Assembly (NCBI GenBank): GCA_903834475.1 | Contig: CAILJH010000123.1 | Location: 42,962-106,961, forward strand | Source: an uncultured Prolixibacteraceae bacterium | GTDB taxonomy: Bacteria > Bacteroidota > Bacteroidia > Bacteroidales > Prolixibacteraceae | Direction of reading: 5' to 3' | Length of the DNA: 64,000 nt | Part shown: piece after piece, positions 1 through 8,963 of the stretch | How the letters are laid out: the number at the start of each line of letters is the position of its first letter | Position numbering within the stretch: position 1 is the first letter of the stretch | The notes under the pieces: model-generated | Told to the model about the DNA's origin: nothing | The model's input: the letters and a program-made list of their open reading frames with translations, nothing else | Database searches by the model: none | Program-made: the position numbers and the translations under genes

Positions 1-2
1 AC

Positions 3-3000
3 ATTCGCACAGCCCAGGTTAAACTGAAGAATGGCAAAACTGAAACAGTAAATTGGTATCAGTTCAAAATCCCGGTTCGGAGTCCCAACGAGGTTTTCGG
101 TTCAATGACCGATTTTAAATCCATCCGTTTCTTGAGGATGTTTATGAGGGGCTTTTCAGAACCTACGGTTTTACGTTTTGCAACTCTTGATCTGGTTCGT
201 GCCGATTGGCGCAAATACACCAAATCGGTGGATGGAAATGTAGGAGTTGGTAATTTGAAGACTCAATTCGATATTACTGCAGTGAACATTGAAGAAAATG
301 CCAGTCGTAAGCCAGTAAATTACGTGCTTCCTCCGGGCATCGAGAGGGTGATCGATCCTGCCAATCCTCAGCTTCAGAAGCTCAATGAACAGTCGCTGTT
401 GCTGCGGGCCATTGATTTGGAATCGGCACAGGGGGTAGCTGCATATAAAAGCATTGGCATGGATTTCCGTAATTATAAACGGCTCAAGATGGAAGTTCAC
501 GCAGAGGCGATAGAAGGTTACCCACTCAAAAACAATGATTTGTCATTGTTTATACGACTGGGCTCCGACTACAACTTTAACTATTATGAATACGAAATTC
601 CACTGTCACTTACTCCATATGGCAGATACAGTAGTGATAATGAAGCCGACCGTTTAGTCGTTTGGCCTGATGCCAACCGGCTCGACATTCTCCTGGATGT
701 TTTTTCTAACTTGAAGTTGCAACGGAACGATGAAATGCGAAAGTCTGGTTCCGGAGTCAATATGTCGACAGTTTTTTCTATTGACGATGGAATCCGGAAG
801 ATAAAAATCAAGGGAAATCCAAATCTGGGCGGTGTTGAAGGAATCATGATCGGAATTCGGCATAATAAGGGCAGCACCATAGATCCTGATCCGCTTTCAG
901 TTATTGCCTGGGTAAACGAACTCCGCTTATCCGATTTCGAGGAAGGTGGCGGATGGGCTGCTACCGGTCGGGTTTCTGCCCGTTTGGCTGATTTGGGTTC
1001 GGTTATTTTTGCCGGAAGGACCCGAAGCGCCGGGTTCGGGAGCATCGATCAGAAAATGAATCAGCGGGCAATGGACCAACTGACCCAAGTGGATCTTTCG
1101 GCAAACCTTGAATTGGGGAAATTTTTCCCTGAAAAGGCTCAGGTCAGAATACCGGTATATTTAGGTTTTTCGCAAAGCAAAAGCAATCCGAAATACAACC
1201 CTCTTGATCCGGATATTACGATGCAACAAGCCCTGAATTCGGCTAACACTAAGGCCGAGAAAGATTCGGTGAATAGAATTGCACAGGATGTGGTTACCCG
1301 TAAAAGCATCAATTTTACGAATGTAAAAATTGATAAAACAAGTAAATCGGGAAAACCAAAAATATATGATCCGGCCAACTTCTCGGTGACCTATTCATAC
1401 AACGAGTTGACCAAGAGGAGTATTAATATTGAACATAGTCTGGATAAGAATTACCGGGGTTTGTTCAGCTACAGTTACAATGGGCGCCCTGAAATTATCG
1501 AGCCATTTAAAAACTCAAAACTTTTGAAGAAAAATATTTTCAGGCTGATCCGTGATTTTAATTTTTATCCACTTCCGTCGCAATTCTCCTTCAGGACCGA
1601 CATGTGGAGGCATTATAACGAGTCGCAGACCCGAAACATCGCGAATCCAAATATGATTATTCAGCCTACGTTTAATAAAGACTTCATCTGGAACCGCTAT
1701 TTCGATTTGCGCTATAACCTGACACGTAGTCTGGAACTCGATTTTTCTTCTGAAAATACTGCCCGAATTGATGAGCCTGCCGGAAGTATGAATAAATATG
1801 AAGATGGTTATGCCATGAAGAAAGATTCAATAATCAGAAATCTGATGAAAGGCGGACGACCAACTTTATATCATCACACCGTCAATGCGAACTATATGTT
1901 GCCGATCAACAAACTTCCATTTCTCGACTGGACTTCTCTTTCGGCACGTTATCAGGCCATGTACAACTGGCAGGCCGGACCTATAACAGAGAAATCGGTG
2001 GTACTTGGCAATGTGATTGAAAATTCGCGGCAAGTTCAGTTGAACGGTCAGCTCAATTTGGTGACATTGTACAATAAGGTAGGGTATTTGAAAGAAATCA
2101 ACCAGAAATACGGAACCAGTTCTAAACAGCAACAGCGCGTACAGCGACAGAATGCGCCCAAAAAAGGACAGCCTGCTCAGTCGAAACCCGCAAGTACCGA
2201 AAAGGAGAAAGCTGAACCACGAATCAAGGAAGTTCAGTATATCATCGAAAATGTCAGACTCAAAGCAAAAACGCCAAAATCGATATTTCATAAACTGGGC
2301 ACTCAGAAAGTTGAAGTTATAGCCACGGCTAAGGATGGGACAAAGATTGAAGGAGAAACGGTTGTGATCAATGAAAACCGGGTTAGTTTTACTTCGGATA
2401 AAAATATGTCAGGGGTTAAATTTGTGGTGAAAGGCAAGGTTGAGGTAAAAGGAGACCTTGGAAAGAAACTGGTTTTGTTTTCTGCCAGATTATTAATGAG
2501 TGTCCGAAGTATTTCCGGAAGTTACGCCACAACCGATGGAACTGTTCTGCCGGGATATATGCCTGAACCTAAAGTTTTTGGAAACAATAGTTTTAAGCCT
2601 TCTGGAAACATAATCAGTAATTCTTCAGGTCCGTCATTTGCTCCGGGGGTTCCTTTTCTTCTTGGATGGCAGGACAAGGCATTTGCGATGAAAGCTGCCA
2701 AAAGCGGTTGGCTTACAAGTGATTCGTCGCTTAATGCTCCTTTTGTTATGTCCCGCAGTGAAACGTGGAATTTCCGTGCCAATGTGGAACCAATCCCTGA
2801 TTTGCGAATTGATGTGAATGCGAACAGAACCTATTCAGAACGCATGACTGAATTTTTAAATTACAACAACAATTCAGGAACTTTCGATGCTGTAAACAGC
2901 TCGATCCGTGGCAATTTCACCATGTCGATAAATTCCATGCGTACCTCATTCAGCAAAATGGGGAAAGAAAGTATCCCGGCATCGAAGGCGTTTCAAAACC

Positions 3001-3917
3001 TGAAAGATAACCGGTTGATTATAGCTGAACGTCTTGCAAATCAGCGAACTGCCGGCAGTAAGAATGGATATACCGGAGCACTTGATCCGGCAACAGGATT
3101 TCCAGCTGGATATGGACCGACCTCGCCACAAGTATTGATTCCTTCATTTATTGCAGCATACACCGGGCAATCTCCCGATAAAGTTGCTTTAGACCCTTTC
3201 CCGTCGTTGAAATATATGCGTCCGAACTGGCGGATTACCTACGAGGGTGTGGTCTCCAAGTCTGAACTTTTGAAAAAGTACTTTAAAACATTAAGCTTTA
3301 ACCATGCCTATCGGTCGAGTTACAATGTTGGTTCATTCATCTCTAATCTCGACTACGATGAGAAAATGTACGATGATGGCTTTAGTTATATCAGGAATAA
3401 ATTAGGAGATTTCATCGGCCCGAGTGACATTAGTGCAGTAAGCATTTCAGAGCAGTTTAGTCCGTTACTGAATATCGATATTACCTGGATCAACGATTTC
3501 GAAACCCGGGCAGAGTTTAAAACCTCCCGGAACCTTGCACTGAGTTTTGCCAATAACCAGATTACTGAAGTATTGAGTAATGAAATGGTATTTGGAACGG
3601 GTTATCGCTTTACCCGTATGGATTTGATCGTTAAAACAAAAAAATCACAAAAGGCCTATTCGAATGATTTAAATATTCGTGCCGACCTTTCATTCCGGAA
3701 AAACAAAACCATTCTACGGAAAATTGTGGAAGGTGTTGACGATCTGACAGCCGGCCAGGATGCGATTACATTAAAGACTACGGCTGATTACCAGCTTAGC
3801 GACCGTTTTCAGTTACGGGTTTACTACGACAAAATCCTGAATAAGCCAAAGGTTGGATCATTCAATACTTCAAATACAAATTTCGGGGTTAGCTTCCGGT
3901 TTACGCTGGCACAATAG
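3..3917 (+). CDS. sprA: SprA, type IX secretion outer-membrane translocon (3' part)
   Basis: The reading frame is already open at base 3, so this is the C-terminal ~1,300 residues of a gene whose start lies outside the window; the ATG at 105 is internal. SprA is the very large (~2,400 aa) beta-barrel that forms the outer-membrane pore of the type IX secretion system and is needed for gliding in relatives that glide. Recognised by the conserved stretch around VNWYQFKIPV and FLRMFMRGF followed by LRFATLDLVR, and by the extended amphipathic beta-strand pattern ending in SNTNFGVSFRFTLAQ, a typical barrel C-terminus. A Lys/Gln/Pro-rich low-complexity patch is encoded near 2110-2220. The window also carries a candidate T9SS client at 63087-63887. 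Confidence 0.93.
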   Translation: MRTAQVKLKNGKTETVNWYQFKIPVRSPNEVFGSMTDFKSIRFLRMFMRGFSEPTVLRFATLDLVRADWRKYTKSVDGNVGVGNLKTQFDITAVNIEENASRKPVNYVLPPGIERVIDPANPQLQKLNEQSLLLRAIDLESAQGVAAYKSIGMDFRNYKRLKMEVHAEAIEGYPLKNNDLSLFIRLGSDYNFNYYEYEIPLSLTPYGRYSSDNEADRLVVWPDANRLDILLDVFSNLKLQRNDEMRKSGSGVNMSTVFSIDDGIRKIKIKGNPNLGGVEGIMIGIRHNKGSTIDPDPLSVIAWVNELRLSDFEEGGGWAATGRVSARLADLGSVIFAGRTRSAGFGSIDQKMNQRAMDQLTQVDLSANLELGKFFPEKAQVRIPVYLGFSQSKSNPKYNPLDPDITMQQALNSANTKAEKDSVNRIAQDVVTRKSINFTNVKIDKTSKSGKPKIYDPANFSVTYSYNELTKRSINIEHSLDKNYRGLFSYSYNGRPEIIEPFKNSKLLKKNIFRLIRDFNFYPLPSQFSFRTDMWRHYNESQTRNIANPNMIIQPTFNKDFIWNRYFDLRYNLTRSLELDFSSENTARIDEPAGSMNKYEDGYAMKKDSIIRNLMKGGRPTLYHHTVNANYMLPINKLPFLDWTSLSARYQAMYNWQAGPITEKSVVLGNVIENSRQVQLNGQLNLVTLYNKVGYLKEINQKYGTSSKQQQRVQRQNAPKKGQPAQSKPASTEKEKAEPRIKEVQYIIENVRLKAKTPKSIFHKLGTQKVEVIATAKDGTKIEGETVVINENRVSFTSDKNMSGVKFVVKGKVEVKGDLGKKLVLFSARLLMSVRSISGSYATTDGTVLPGYMPEPKVFGNNSFKPSGNIISNSSGPSFAPGVPFLLGWQDKAFAMKAAKSGWLTSDSSLNAPFVMSRSETWNFRANVEPIPDLRIDVNANRTYSERMTEFLNYNNNSGTFDAVNSSIRGNFTMSINSMRTSFSKMGKESIPASKAFQNLKDNRLIIAERLANQRTAGSKNGYTGALDPATGFPAGYGPTSPQVLIPSFIAAYTGQSPDKVALDPFPSLKYMRPNWRITYEGVVSKSELLKKYFKTLSFNHAYRSSYNVGSFISNLDYDEKMYDDGFSYIRNKLGDFIGPSDISAVSISEQFSPLLNIDITWINDFETRAEFKTSRNLALSFANNQITEVLSNEMVFGTGYRFTRMDLIVKTKKSQKAYSNDLNIRADLSFRKNKTILRKIVEGVDDLTAGQDAITLKTTADYQLSDRFQLRVYYDKILNKPKVGSFNTSNTNFGVSFRFTLAQ

Positions 3918-3985
3918 AAAAAGGAAAGGGTCATTAGTCGCTCAGTATGTTGGCATAAAGTTCATAAACGAATAACTTTGAAAAT

Positions 3986-4160
3986 GGGAAGGGCCTTGGG
4001 GTTCAGCCCTGAAAGGGTGACAGATAATAGCACAGGGCTTCGGCGTGAGCTCAGTCGAACGGCTTCGCCCTGTGTTATATGGGAAAAGGACCACATTGTC
4101 CGCGCAAAATGGTTTTCAAGGAATTAACCTTCTTTCGGACGAAACCATATTGGCCTTCAA
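3986..4160. repeat. Composite hairpin repeat downstream of sprA
   Basis: A run of small stem-loops: GCCCT-gaa-AGGGT at 4006-4018, an ATAATA linker, CACAGGGC (4031-4038) pairing with GCCCTGTG (4067-4074), then GGAC-cacatt-GTCC near 4087-4100 and ATGGTTT...AAACCAT further on. The same order of hairpin, ATAAT linker, hairpin recurs at 37527-37582 and inverted at 37755-37801, so I treat these as one repeat family. No gene is seen between the sprA stop and the trp leader. Confidence 0.6.
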
Positions 4161-4344
4161 AAAAGCAGTTACATAAGAGTAAATAGGAAAGTGGAAAAAG
4201 GAATATCAATTACCAATCGATTTACTCCCTTTTTCCTCTTTTCTTTTCCCATTTTTCGAGTGGCTATTGACTTTTTTTAAACTTTATCTCCGAACCCTTG
4301 TTATTCTGTTATTAATTTCATTTTTTTACACCAGAATTTAAAAC

Positions 4345-4404
4345 ATGATTCAAAATACAAATACAATATGGCTTCCGTGGTGGGGTCTTCTTTCTAACAA
4401 GTAA
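4345..4404 (+). CDS. trpL: trp operon leader peptide (19 aa, three Trp codons)
   Basis: An ATG at 4345 opens a 19-codon frame reading MIQNTNTIWLPWWGLLSNK and stopping with TAA at 4402. Tryptophan codons fall at positions 9, 12 and 13. Three Trp codons in a 19-codon frame located 5' of trpE, followed by an intrinsic terminator, is the hallmark of ribosome-mediated attenuation: when charged tRNA-Trp is scarce the ribosome stalls here and changes the downstream RNA fold. The peptide itself is not expected to have another role. No Shine-Dalgarno sequence is present, as usual for this phylum. I could not identify a convincing promoter upstream. Confidence 0.85.
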   Translation: MIQNTNTIWLPWWGLLSNK

Positions 4405-4618
4405 GAAGTAAGAGCCATATTGGTATTTTTAAACGATACTAAGGCCTGCTTCTCTTCGGATTGGCAGATTTTTAATTTAAGCTGAGTAGGATGAATGTAA
4501 TGAGAAATATTTGGTGGTGGCACAGAAACTTTACACAATACCGTGGAAGGAAGTAGCTATCATTGTTCAAATTGAACGGAAAAGCGGCTTATCGGAACAC
4601 GGTAAGCCGTTTTTTTTT
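4364..4618 (+). promoter_or_regulatory. trp attenuator region
   Basis: Segment 1 (4364-4373, CAATATGGCT) overlaps the first Trp codon of the leader peptide and is perfectly complementary over 10 bp to segment 2 (4413-4422, AGCCATATTG), just past the leader stop codon. A terminator hairpin follows at 4585-4618. TAAGCTG at 4478-4484 can pair with the 5' arm of that hairpin (CGGCTTA, one G-U), a possible antiterminator arm. A ribosome stalled on Trp codons would mask segment 1; one at the stop codon would reach into segment 2. The segment 1:2 and terminator pairings are seen directly; the antiterminator is tentative. Confidence 0.72.
4585..4618 (+). terminator. Intrinsic terminator of the trp leader
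   Basis: CGGCTTA (4585-4591) pairs with TAAGCCG (4603-4609) and is followed directly by nine T residues (4610-4618). It lies between the leader peptide and trpE, with no other gene to terminate, which supports an attenuation role. Confidence 0.85.
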
Positions 4619-4622
4619 AGGG

Positions 4623-4764
4623 AAGCCCCTCTAAATCTCCCCGATGGGGAGACTTAAAGAATGTTCAATCAAGGAAAAATGAAATCAAGAATATTGAGAA
4701 TATAACGGAAAATAATCGCAATGCTTTTAAGCCTCCCCTTCTGGGGGAGGTTTTGAGGGGGCTT
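4623..4764. repeat. Two trp-type palindromic repeats before trpE
   Basis: Copies at 4623-4655 and 4729-4764. The elements are 31-42 bp, bounded by AAGCC at one end and GGCTT or ACTT at the other, with an inner hairpin such as CTCCCC-ga-GGGGAG. They lie between the attenuator terminator and the trpE start codon, so they are part of the leader mRNA. Confidence 0.8.
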
Positions 4765-4779
4765 AAAACCATATATCGC

Positions 4780-6189
4780 ATGAAACAAATTAATGTACAA
4801 GTCAGTGTAAAAAAGATACTTGCCGATACTTTGACCCCGGTGAGTGTTTACCTGAAATTCAGGGATTTATTCCCGAATTCAATTTTGCTCGAAAGCTCCG
4901 ATTACCATGGTCATGAAAATGCATACTCATTTATTTGCATCAAGCCTATGGCTTGCTTTACAGCCGATTCGGGCGAAATCACCATCGAATACAATGGTCG
5001 TGAGAAGCTGAGCAAAACCATTTCTCAGGAATGCAGGGTAGATCAGCAACTGGAAGCTTTTTTCAAGTCGTTTAATTTATCCGGAGAAACTGAGAACCTT
5101 CCGGCTAACGGACTTTTCGGCTACATCAGTTACGATGCTGTGAAATATTTTGAGAAGATTGAAATTGCAGCTGCCGCCAAAGAAGCCTACTCGGTTCCCG
5201 AGGTAAAATACTGTTTCTATAAATACATCGTGGCCATCGACCATCACAAAGACATGATCTACCTGATCGAAAATCTGATGGAGGGCGAAACTAAAGAAAT
5301 CGGACAAATTGAATCGTTGCTGCGGAACCTGACATTCTCCCCAACACAATTTGATACTGTAGGCGAAGAAGTTTCTAACATTACCAATGAGCAGTATAAG
5401 TATATGGTCAGTAAAGGAAAGGAACATTGTTTCCGGGGCGACGTTTTCCAGATTGTGCTTTCGCGACAGTTTTCACAGCCATTTAAAGGCGATGAGTTCA
5501 ACGTTTACCGTGCCTTGCGTTCGGTAAATCCATCACCATATTTGTTCTTTTTCGACTACGGAACATACCGGATATTTGGTTCAAGTCCTGAAGCTGAGTT
5601 GCGGATTAAGAAAGATCGCGCCATCATCAACCCAATTGCAGGTACTTTTAAACGCTCCGGAAATGATGACGAAGATCGCGTTTCAGCAGAGCGTTTGTGT
5701 GCCGACCCGAAGGAAAACGCAGAACATGTGATGCTGGTTGATCTGGCACGGAACGATTTGAGCCGCAATGCCAGCGATGTTAAGGTTGACAGCTATCGCC
5801 AGGTTCAGTACTTTTCGCATGTCATCCATTTGGTGTCCGAAGTTTCAGGTAAGCTGCCGGAGAATACCAATATGATTACCGTATTAGGCGATTCATTTCC
5901 AGCCGGAACTTTGTCCGGAGCACCAAAACATCGCGCCATGCAACTGATCGACACCTACGAAAACCAGCGTCGCAGCTATTATGGAGGTTGTATCGGTTAT
6001 CTCGGATTTGATAATTCATTGAACCATGCCATCATGATCCGTTCGTTCCTGAGTAAAGGAAATGTTCTGTTTTATCAGGCTGGTGCCGGTATCGTTGCCG
6101 ACTCAGTGGAAGAAAGTGAACTCCAGGAAGTGAACAACAAACTGGCCGCCTTGAAAAAAGCATTGGAAATTGCGAAAGAGATTAATTAA
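4780..6189 (+). CDS. trpE: Anthranilate synthase component I
   Basis: Converts chorismate to anthranilate with ammonia delivered by TrpG; first committed step of tryptophan synthesis. 469 aa, the usual length. The LLESSDYHGHENAYSF segment near residue 35 resembles the Trp feedback-inhibition pocket (LLES motif), and the C-terminal chorismate-binding half is recognisable around FQIVLSRQF, PSPYLFF, PIAGTFKR, GTLSGAPKHRAM and QAGAGIVADS. The ATG at 4780 is preferred over a TTG at 4753, which lies inside a repeat element. First structural gene of the trpEGDCFBA operon and downstream of the attenuator, so expression should respond to Trp-tRNA charging. Confidence 0.97.
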   Translation: MKQINVQVSVKKILADTLTPVSVYLKFRDLFPNSILLESSDYHGHENAYSFICIKPMACFTADSGEITIEYNGREKLSKTISQECRVDQQLEAFFKSFNLSGETENLPANGLFGYISYDAVKYFEKIEIAAAAKEAYSVPEVKYCFYKYIVAIDHHKDMIYLIENLMEGETKEIGQIESLLRNLTFSPTQFDTVGEEVSNITNEQYKYMVSKGKEHCFRGDVFQIVLSRQFSQPFKGDEFNVYRALRSVNPSPYLFFFDYGTYRIFGSSPEAELRIKKDRAIINPIAGTFKRSGNDDEDRVSAERLCADPKENAEHVMLVDLARNDLSRNASDVKVDSYRQVQYFSHVIHLVSEVSGKLPENTNMITVLGDSFPAGTLSGAPKHRAMQLIDTYENQRRSYYGGCIGYLGFDNSLNHAIMIRSFLSKGNVLFYQAGAGIVADSVEESELQEVNNKLAALKKALEIAKEIN

Positions 6190-6194
6190 ATAAG

Positions 6195-6227
6195 AAGCCC
6201 CTCTAAATCTCCCCGAAGGGGAGACTT
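6195..6227. repeat. trp-type palindromic repeat, trpE-trpG gap
   Basis: Nearly the same sequence as the copy at 4623-4655, with the inner CTCCCC/GGGGAG stem and an AAGCC start. It begins 5 bp after the trpE stop codon. Confidence 0.85.
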
Positions 6228-6266
6228 TTGGATAATGGAAGTTCAGAACATTTAAACTTTTAAATA

Positions 6267-6953
6267 ATGAATACAAATTCAAACCCCAAAAATATGCATC
6301 CCGGTTCTTTCACTCCTCCTTCGGAGGGGAAGGGGGAGGCTTCTATAGTAGTCATAGATAATTACGATTCGTTCACATACAACCTGGTGCATGCCATCAA
6401 AAAAATATCGGGTTTGCAGGTTGATGTTTTCCGGAACGATGAAATTGCACTGGAAGATCTGGATCAGTACGATAAAATTGTGTTGTCGCCCGGTCCCGGA
6501 ATTCCGGAGGAAGCCGGATTGTTGCTGGATATTATACGCAGATACGGACCTACCAAAAGTATGCTGGGCGTGTGTCTCGGGCATCAGGCCATAGGCGAGG
6601 CTTTTGGAGGCACACTGACCAACATGAACCGTGTTCTGCATGGTATTTCAACACCGGTTACCACAACCAAAGTTGCAAGCAGATTGTTTGATGGTTTACC
6701 TGCTACTTTTGAAGTCGGTCGCTATCATTCATGGATTGTCAACGAAACTGATCTTCCGGAATGTTTGCAGGTTACCAGCTATGACGATAAAGGCATGATC
6801 ATGTCGATGAAACACACTACTTTTGATGTTGAAGGAGTTCAGTTTCATCCTGAATCAGTCTTGACACCACTCGGCGAACAGATGATTGCAAACTGGCTGG
6901 GAAAAGCCTCCCCCAACCCCTCCGAAGGAGGGGAGTTAAAGGCTTCGAAATAA
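6267..6953 (+). CDS. trpG: Anthranilate synthase component II (glutamine amidotransferase) with repeat-derived ends
   Basis: Hydrolyses glutamine and passes ammonia to TrpE. Class I amidotransferase triad is visible: nucleophile Cys103 in LGVCLGHQAIG and the His/Glu of GVQFHPES near the C-terminus. The conserved family start (IVVIDNYDSFTYNLVHA) only begins at about residue 27. The preceding residues, including GSFTPPSEGKGEAS, are encoded by a palindromic repeat (6308-6342), and the last ~15 residues (SPNPSEGGELK) by a second copy (6904-6945). No ATG, GTG or TTG lies between the repeat and the conserved domain, so the N-terminal repeat must be translated from either the ATG at 6267 or the one at 6294. 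At 228 aa it is longer than the usual 185-200. Confidence 0.96.
   Translation: MNTNSNPKNMHPGSFTPPSEGKGEASIVVIDNYDSFTYNLVHAIKKISGLQVDVFRNDEIALEDLDQYDKIVLSPGPGIPEEAGLLLDIIRRYGPTKSMLGVCLGHQAIGEAFGGTLTNMNRVLHGISTPVTTTKVASRLFDGLPATFEVGRYHSWIVNETDLPECLQVTSYDDKGMIMSMKHTTFDVEGVQFHPESVLTPLGEQMIANWLGKASPNPSEGGELKASK
6308..6342. repeat. Palindromic repeat inside the trpG 5' coding region
   Basis: CTCCTTCGGAGGGG core followed by GGGGGAGGCTTC, the same arrangement as the copy at 8135-8165. It is in frame and encodes part of the TrpG N-terminal extension. Confidence 0.85.
6904..6945. repeat. Palindromic repeat inside the trpG 3' coding region
   Basis: Bounded by inverted AAGCCT (6904-6909) and AGGCTT (6940-6945), with core CCCCTCC-gaa-GGAGGGG. 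It is in frame, adds the C-terminal tail of TrpG, and the stop codon lies just past it. Confidence 0.87.
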
Positions 6954-6987
6954 TTGTAATATATAAATGGTAACATTTTCCAATCGT

Positions 6988-7018
6988 TCCCCCTTCGGGG
7001 GAATATGAAGGGGGCTTT
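6988..7018. repeat. trp-type palindromic repeat abutting trpD
   Basis: CCCCCTTCGGGGG hairpin followed by AAGGGGGCTTTT, ending 1-2 bp before the preferred trpD start codon at 7020. An ATG at 7005 lies inside it. Confidence 0.83.
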
Positions 7019-7019
7019 T

Positions 7020-8015
7020 ATGAAAGATACATTGAACTACCTGTTTACAGGGAATAACCTAATGAAAGCTGAGGCTCACCAGATGCTGATTCGAATTGCT
7101 GAAGGGCAGTTTTCGGATAGTGAAATTGCTTCATTTCTGACTGTATTCCGGATGCGCCGGATAACTGGCGAAGAATTGGCAGGATTCAGGGAGGCATTGC
7201 TCGAGCTGTGTGTTGCCATTGACCTTTCGGAATTCAACACCATTGATGTGGTTGGTACCGGTGGCGATGGAAAAGACACTTTTAATATTTCCACTCTCAG
7301 CGCATTTGTTTTGGCCGGAGCGGGTTATAAAGTAACCAAACACGGTAATTACGGATTGTCGTCAGTGAGTGGATCATCGAACATGTTTGAGTATTTTGGG
7401 TACAAATTCAGCAGCGATCAGGGCAAGTTGCGCCGTGAAGTGGAAGATGCAGGGATTTGTTTCCTACATGCTCCGCTGTTTCATCCGGCTATGAAAAGTG
7501 TTGGTTCGGTTCGAAAAACACTAAAAGTAAAGACACTTTTCAATATGATGGGGCCAATTATCAATCCATCCTTCCCGAGAAATCAATTAGTAGGCGTGTA
7601 TGATTTGGATGTCATGGATTTATATCATCAGGTTTTCAGGGAAAGCGGACAGAATTATATCATCGTGAGTAGTCTGGATGGTTACGACGAGATATCGCTT
7701 ACCGGCGATGCCCGTTTTGTTTCGAACCTGACGGAAGATAATCTCTCTCCGGCTGATTTTGGTCTGGCGCAGGTTTCTCCGGAAGAACTTTATGGCGGTG
7801 AAACGGTTGAAGCCGCTGCAGCAATTTTCAGAAGTGTATTGGAAGGAACTGGGACAACAGCACAGCAAAATGTAGTAGTTGCCAATACTGGCCTGGGAAT
7901 TCAATGTATTAATCCGGAGAAATCGCTGGTCGATTGTGTTGCTGAAGCCTCTGAATCATTAGAATCAGGAAAGGCATTGGCTGCTTTTAAAAAATTGATG
8001 ACAATGAATAAATGA
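7020..8015 (+). CDS. trpD: Anthranilate phosphoribosyltransferase
   Basis: Transfers phosphoribose from PRPP to anthranilate. The PRPP-binding GTGGDGKDTFNIST motif (about residues 78-91) and the KHGNYGLSSVSGSSN anthranilate/PRPP segment are clear; 331 aa is normal for the family. An in-frame ATG at 7005 would add five residues but lies in a repeat element, so the ATG at 7020 (MKDTLNYLF) is chosen. The TGA stop overlaps the first base of the next repeat. Fully syntenic inside the trp operon. Confidence 0.95.
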   Translation: MKDTLNYLFTGNNLMKAEAHQMLIRIAEGQFSDSEIASFLTVFRMRRITGEELAGFREALLELCVAIDLSEFNTIDVVGTGGDGKDTFNISTLSAFVLAGAGYKVTKHGNYGLSSVSGSSNMFEYFGYKFSSDQGKLRREVEDAGICFLHAPLFHPAMKSVGSVRKTLKVKTLFNMMGPIINPSFPRNQLVGVYDLDVMDLYHQVFRESGQNYIIVSSLDGYDEISLTGDARFVSNLTEDNLSPADFGLAQVSPEELYGGETVEAAAAIFRSVLEGTGTTAQQNVVVANTGLGIQCINPEKSLVDCVAEASESLESGKALAAFKKLMTMNK

Positions 8016-8165
8016 AGCCTCACCCCCAATCCCTCCCCGAAGGGAAGGGGAGCCGGAATCGCATTGCGGGTGAAAATGGCGTTGAAGTCGAAGAAATGAA
8101 TGTGAAATATTAATCAAAATTAATGTAGTACCAAAAGCCCCTCCTTCGGAGGGGTTGGGGAGGCT
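8015..8165. repeat. Two palindromic repeats in the trpD-trpC gap
   Basis: Copies at 8015-8054 and 8135-8165. The first has CCCTCCCC-gaa-GGGAAGGGG with an AAGCCT edge; the second has CCCCTCC-ttc-GGAGGGG and ends in GGGGAGGCT just before the trpC ATG. Confidence 0.83.
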
Positions 8166-8168
8166 CTT

Positions 8169-8954
8169 ATGAATATACTCGATCAGATTAACAACAATAA
8201 AAGAACCGAAATTGCTGAGGCAAAAAGTAAGGTTTCGTTGGAACAATTGAAGGAATCGCCCTATTTTAAGCGGAAGACGAACTCGCTGAAAGCCGCATTG
8301 CTGGCCGAAGGGGCGAGTGGAGTTATTGCCGAATTCAAAACGCAATCGCCTTCAAAAGGGGTAATAAATGCTGAGGCCGAAGCTTTGGAAGTAACCGCCA
8401 CATATGTTTCTGCCGGGGCAAGCGGATTGTCGGTTCTGACTGATGAACGGTTTTTCGGAGGCTCATTTGAGAATCTGGCATCAGCACGTTGGGCCAATAA
8501 AAACACTCCGATTTTGCGTAAAGATTTTATGCTCGATCCATATCAGATTTACGAAGCCCGCGCACATGGCGCCGATGTGATTTTGCTGATTGCCGAAAGT
8601 CTGAGCAAAAGTTTGCTGCTCGAACTGACCCAAACGGCCAAGGAAATCGGGCTGGAAGTTTTGGTGGAAGTTCACAGTGCTGAAGAACTGGAAAAGCTGA
8701 ATCCCCAGATCGATTTGGTTGGAGTGAACAACCGAAACCTGAAAACTTTTGAAGTGGATATTCAGACTTCAGTCCGGTTGAGCAAGCTCATTCCGGAACA
8801 GTTTGTGAAAATTTCGGAGAGTGGAATTTCTGATCCTGAAAGCATTTTACAGCTTCGTGCTGCCGGATTTAAAGGCTTCCTGATTGGTGAAACTTTTATG
8901 AAAACCGATAACCCGGGTAAAGCCTGTGCTGAGTTTATTGAGAAATTGAAATAG
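8169..8954 (+). CDS. trpC: Indole-3-glycerol phosphate synthase
   Basis: Closes the indole ring by converting CdRP to indole-3-glycerol phosphate. A TIM-barrel of 261 aa with the family's EFKTQSPSKGVI, LSVLTDERFFGGS, LRKDFMLDPYQI, VGVNNRNLKTFEVD and ISESGISDP motifs in order. It is a stand-alone enzyme, not fused to TrpF as in enteric bacteria. The start ATG at 8169 lies right after a palindromic repeat; translation is presumably coupled only loosely given the 153-bp gap from trpD. Confidence 0.97.
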   Translation: MNILDQINNNKRTEIAEAKSKVSLEQLKESPYFKRKTNSLKAALLAEGASGVIAEFKTQSPSKGVINAEAEALEVTATYVSAGASGLSVLTDERFFGGSFENLASARWANKNTPILRKDFMLDPYQIYEARAHGADVILLIAESLSKSLLLELTQTAKEIGLEVLVEVHSAEELEKLNPQIDLVGVNNRNLKTFEVDIQTSVRLSKLIPEQFVKISESGISDPESILQLRAAGFKGFLIGETFMKTDNPGKACAEFIEKLK

Positions 8955-8963
8955 TAATTCTAC

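Noticed and set aside
4350-4538. A 62-codon open frame on the - strand opposite the trp leader
   Set aside because: It lies wholly across the leader peptide and attenuator pairing regions, has no family pattern, and the + strand signals explain the sequence better.
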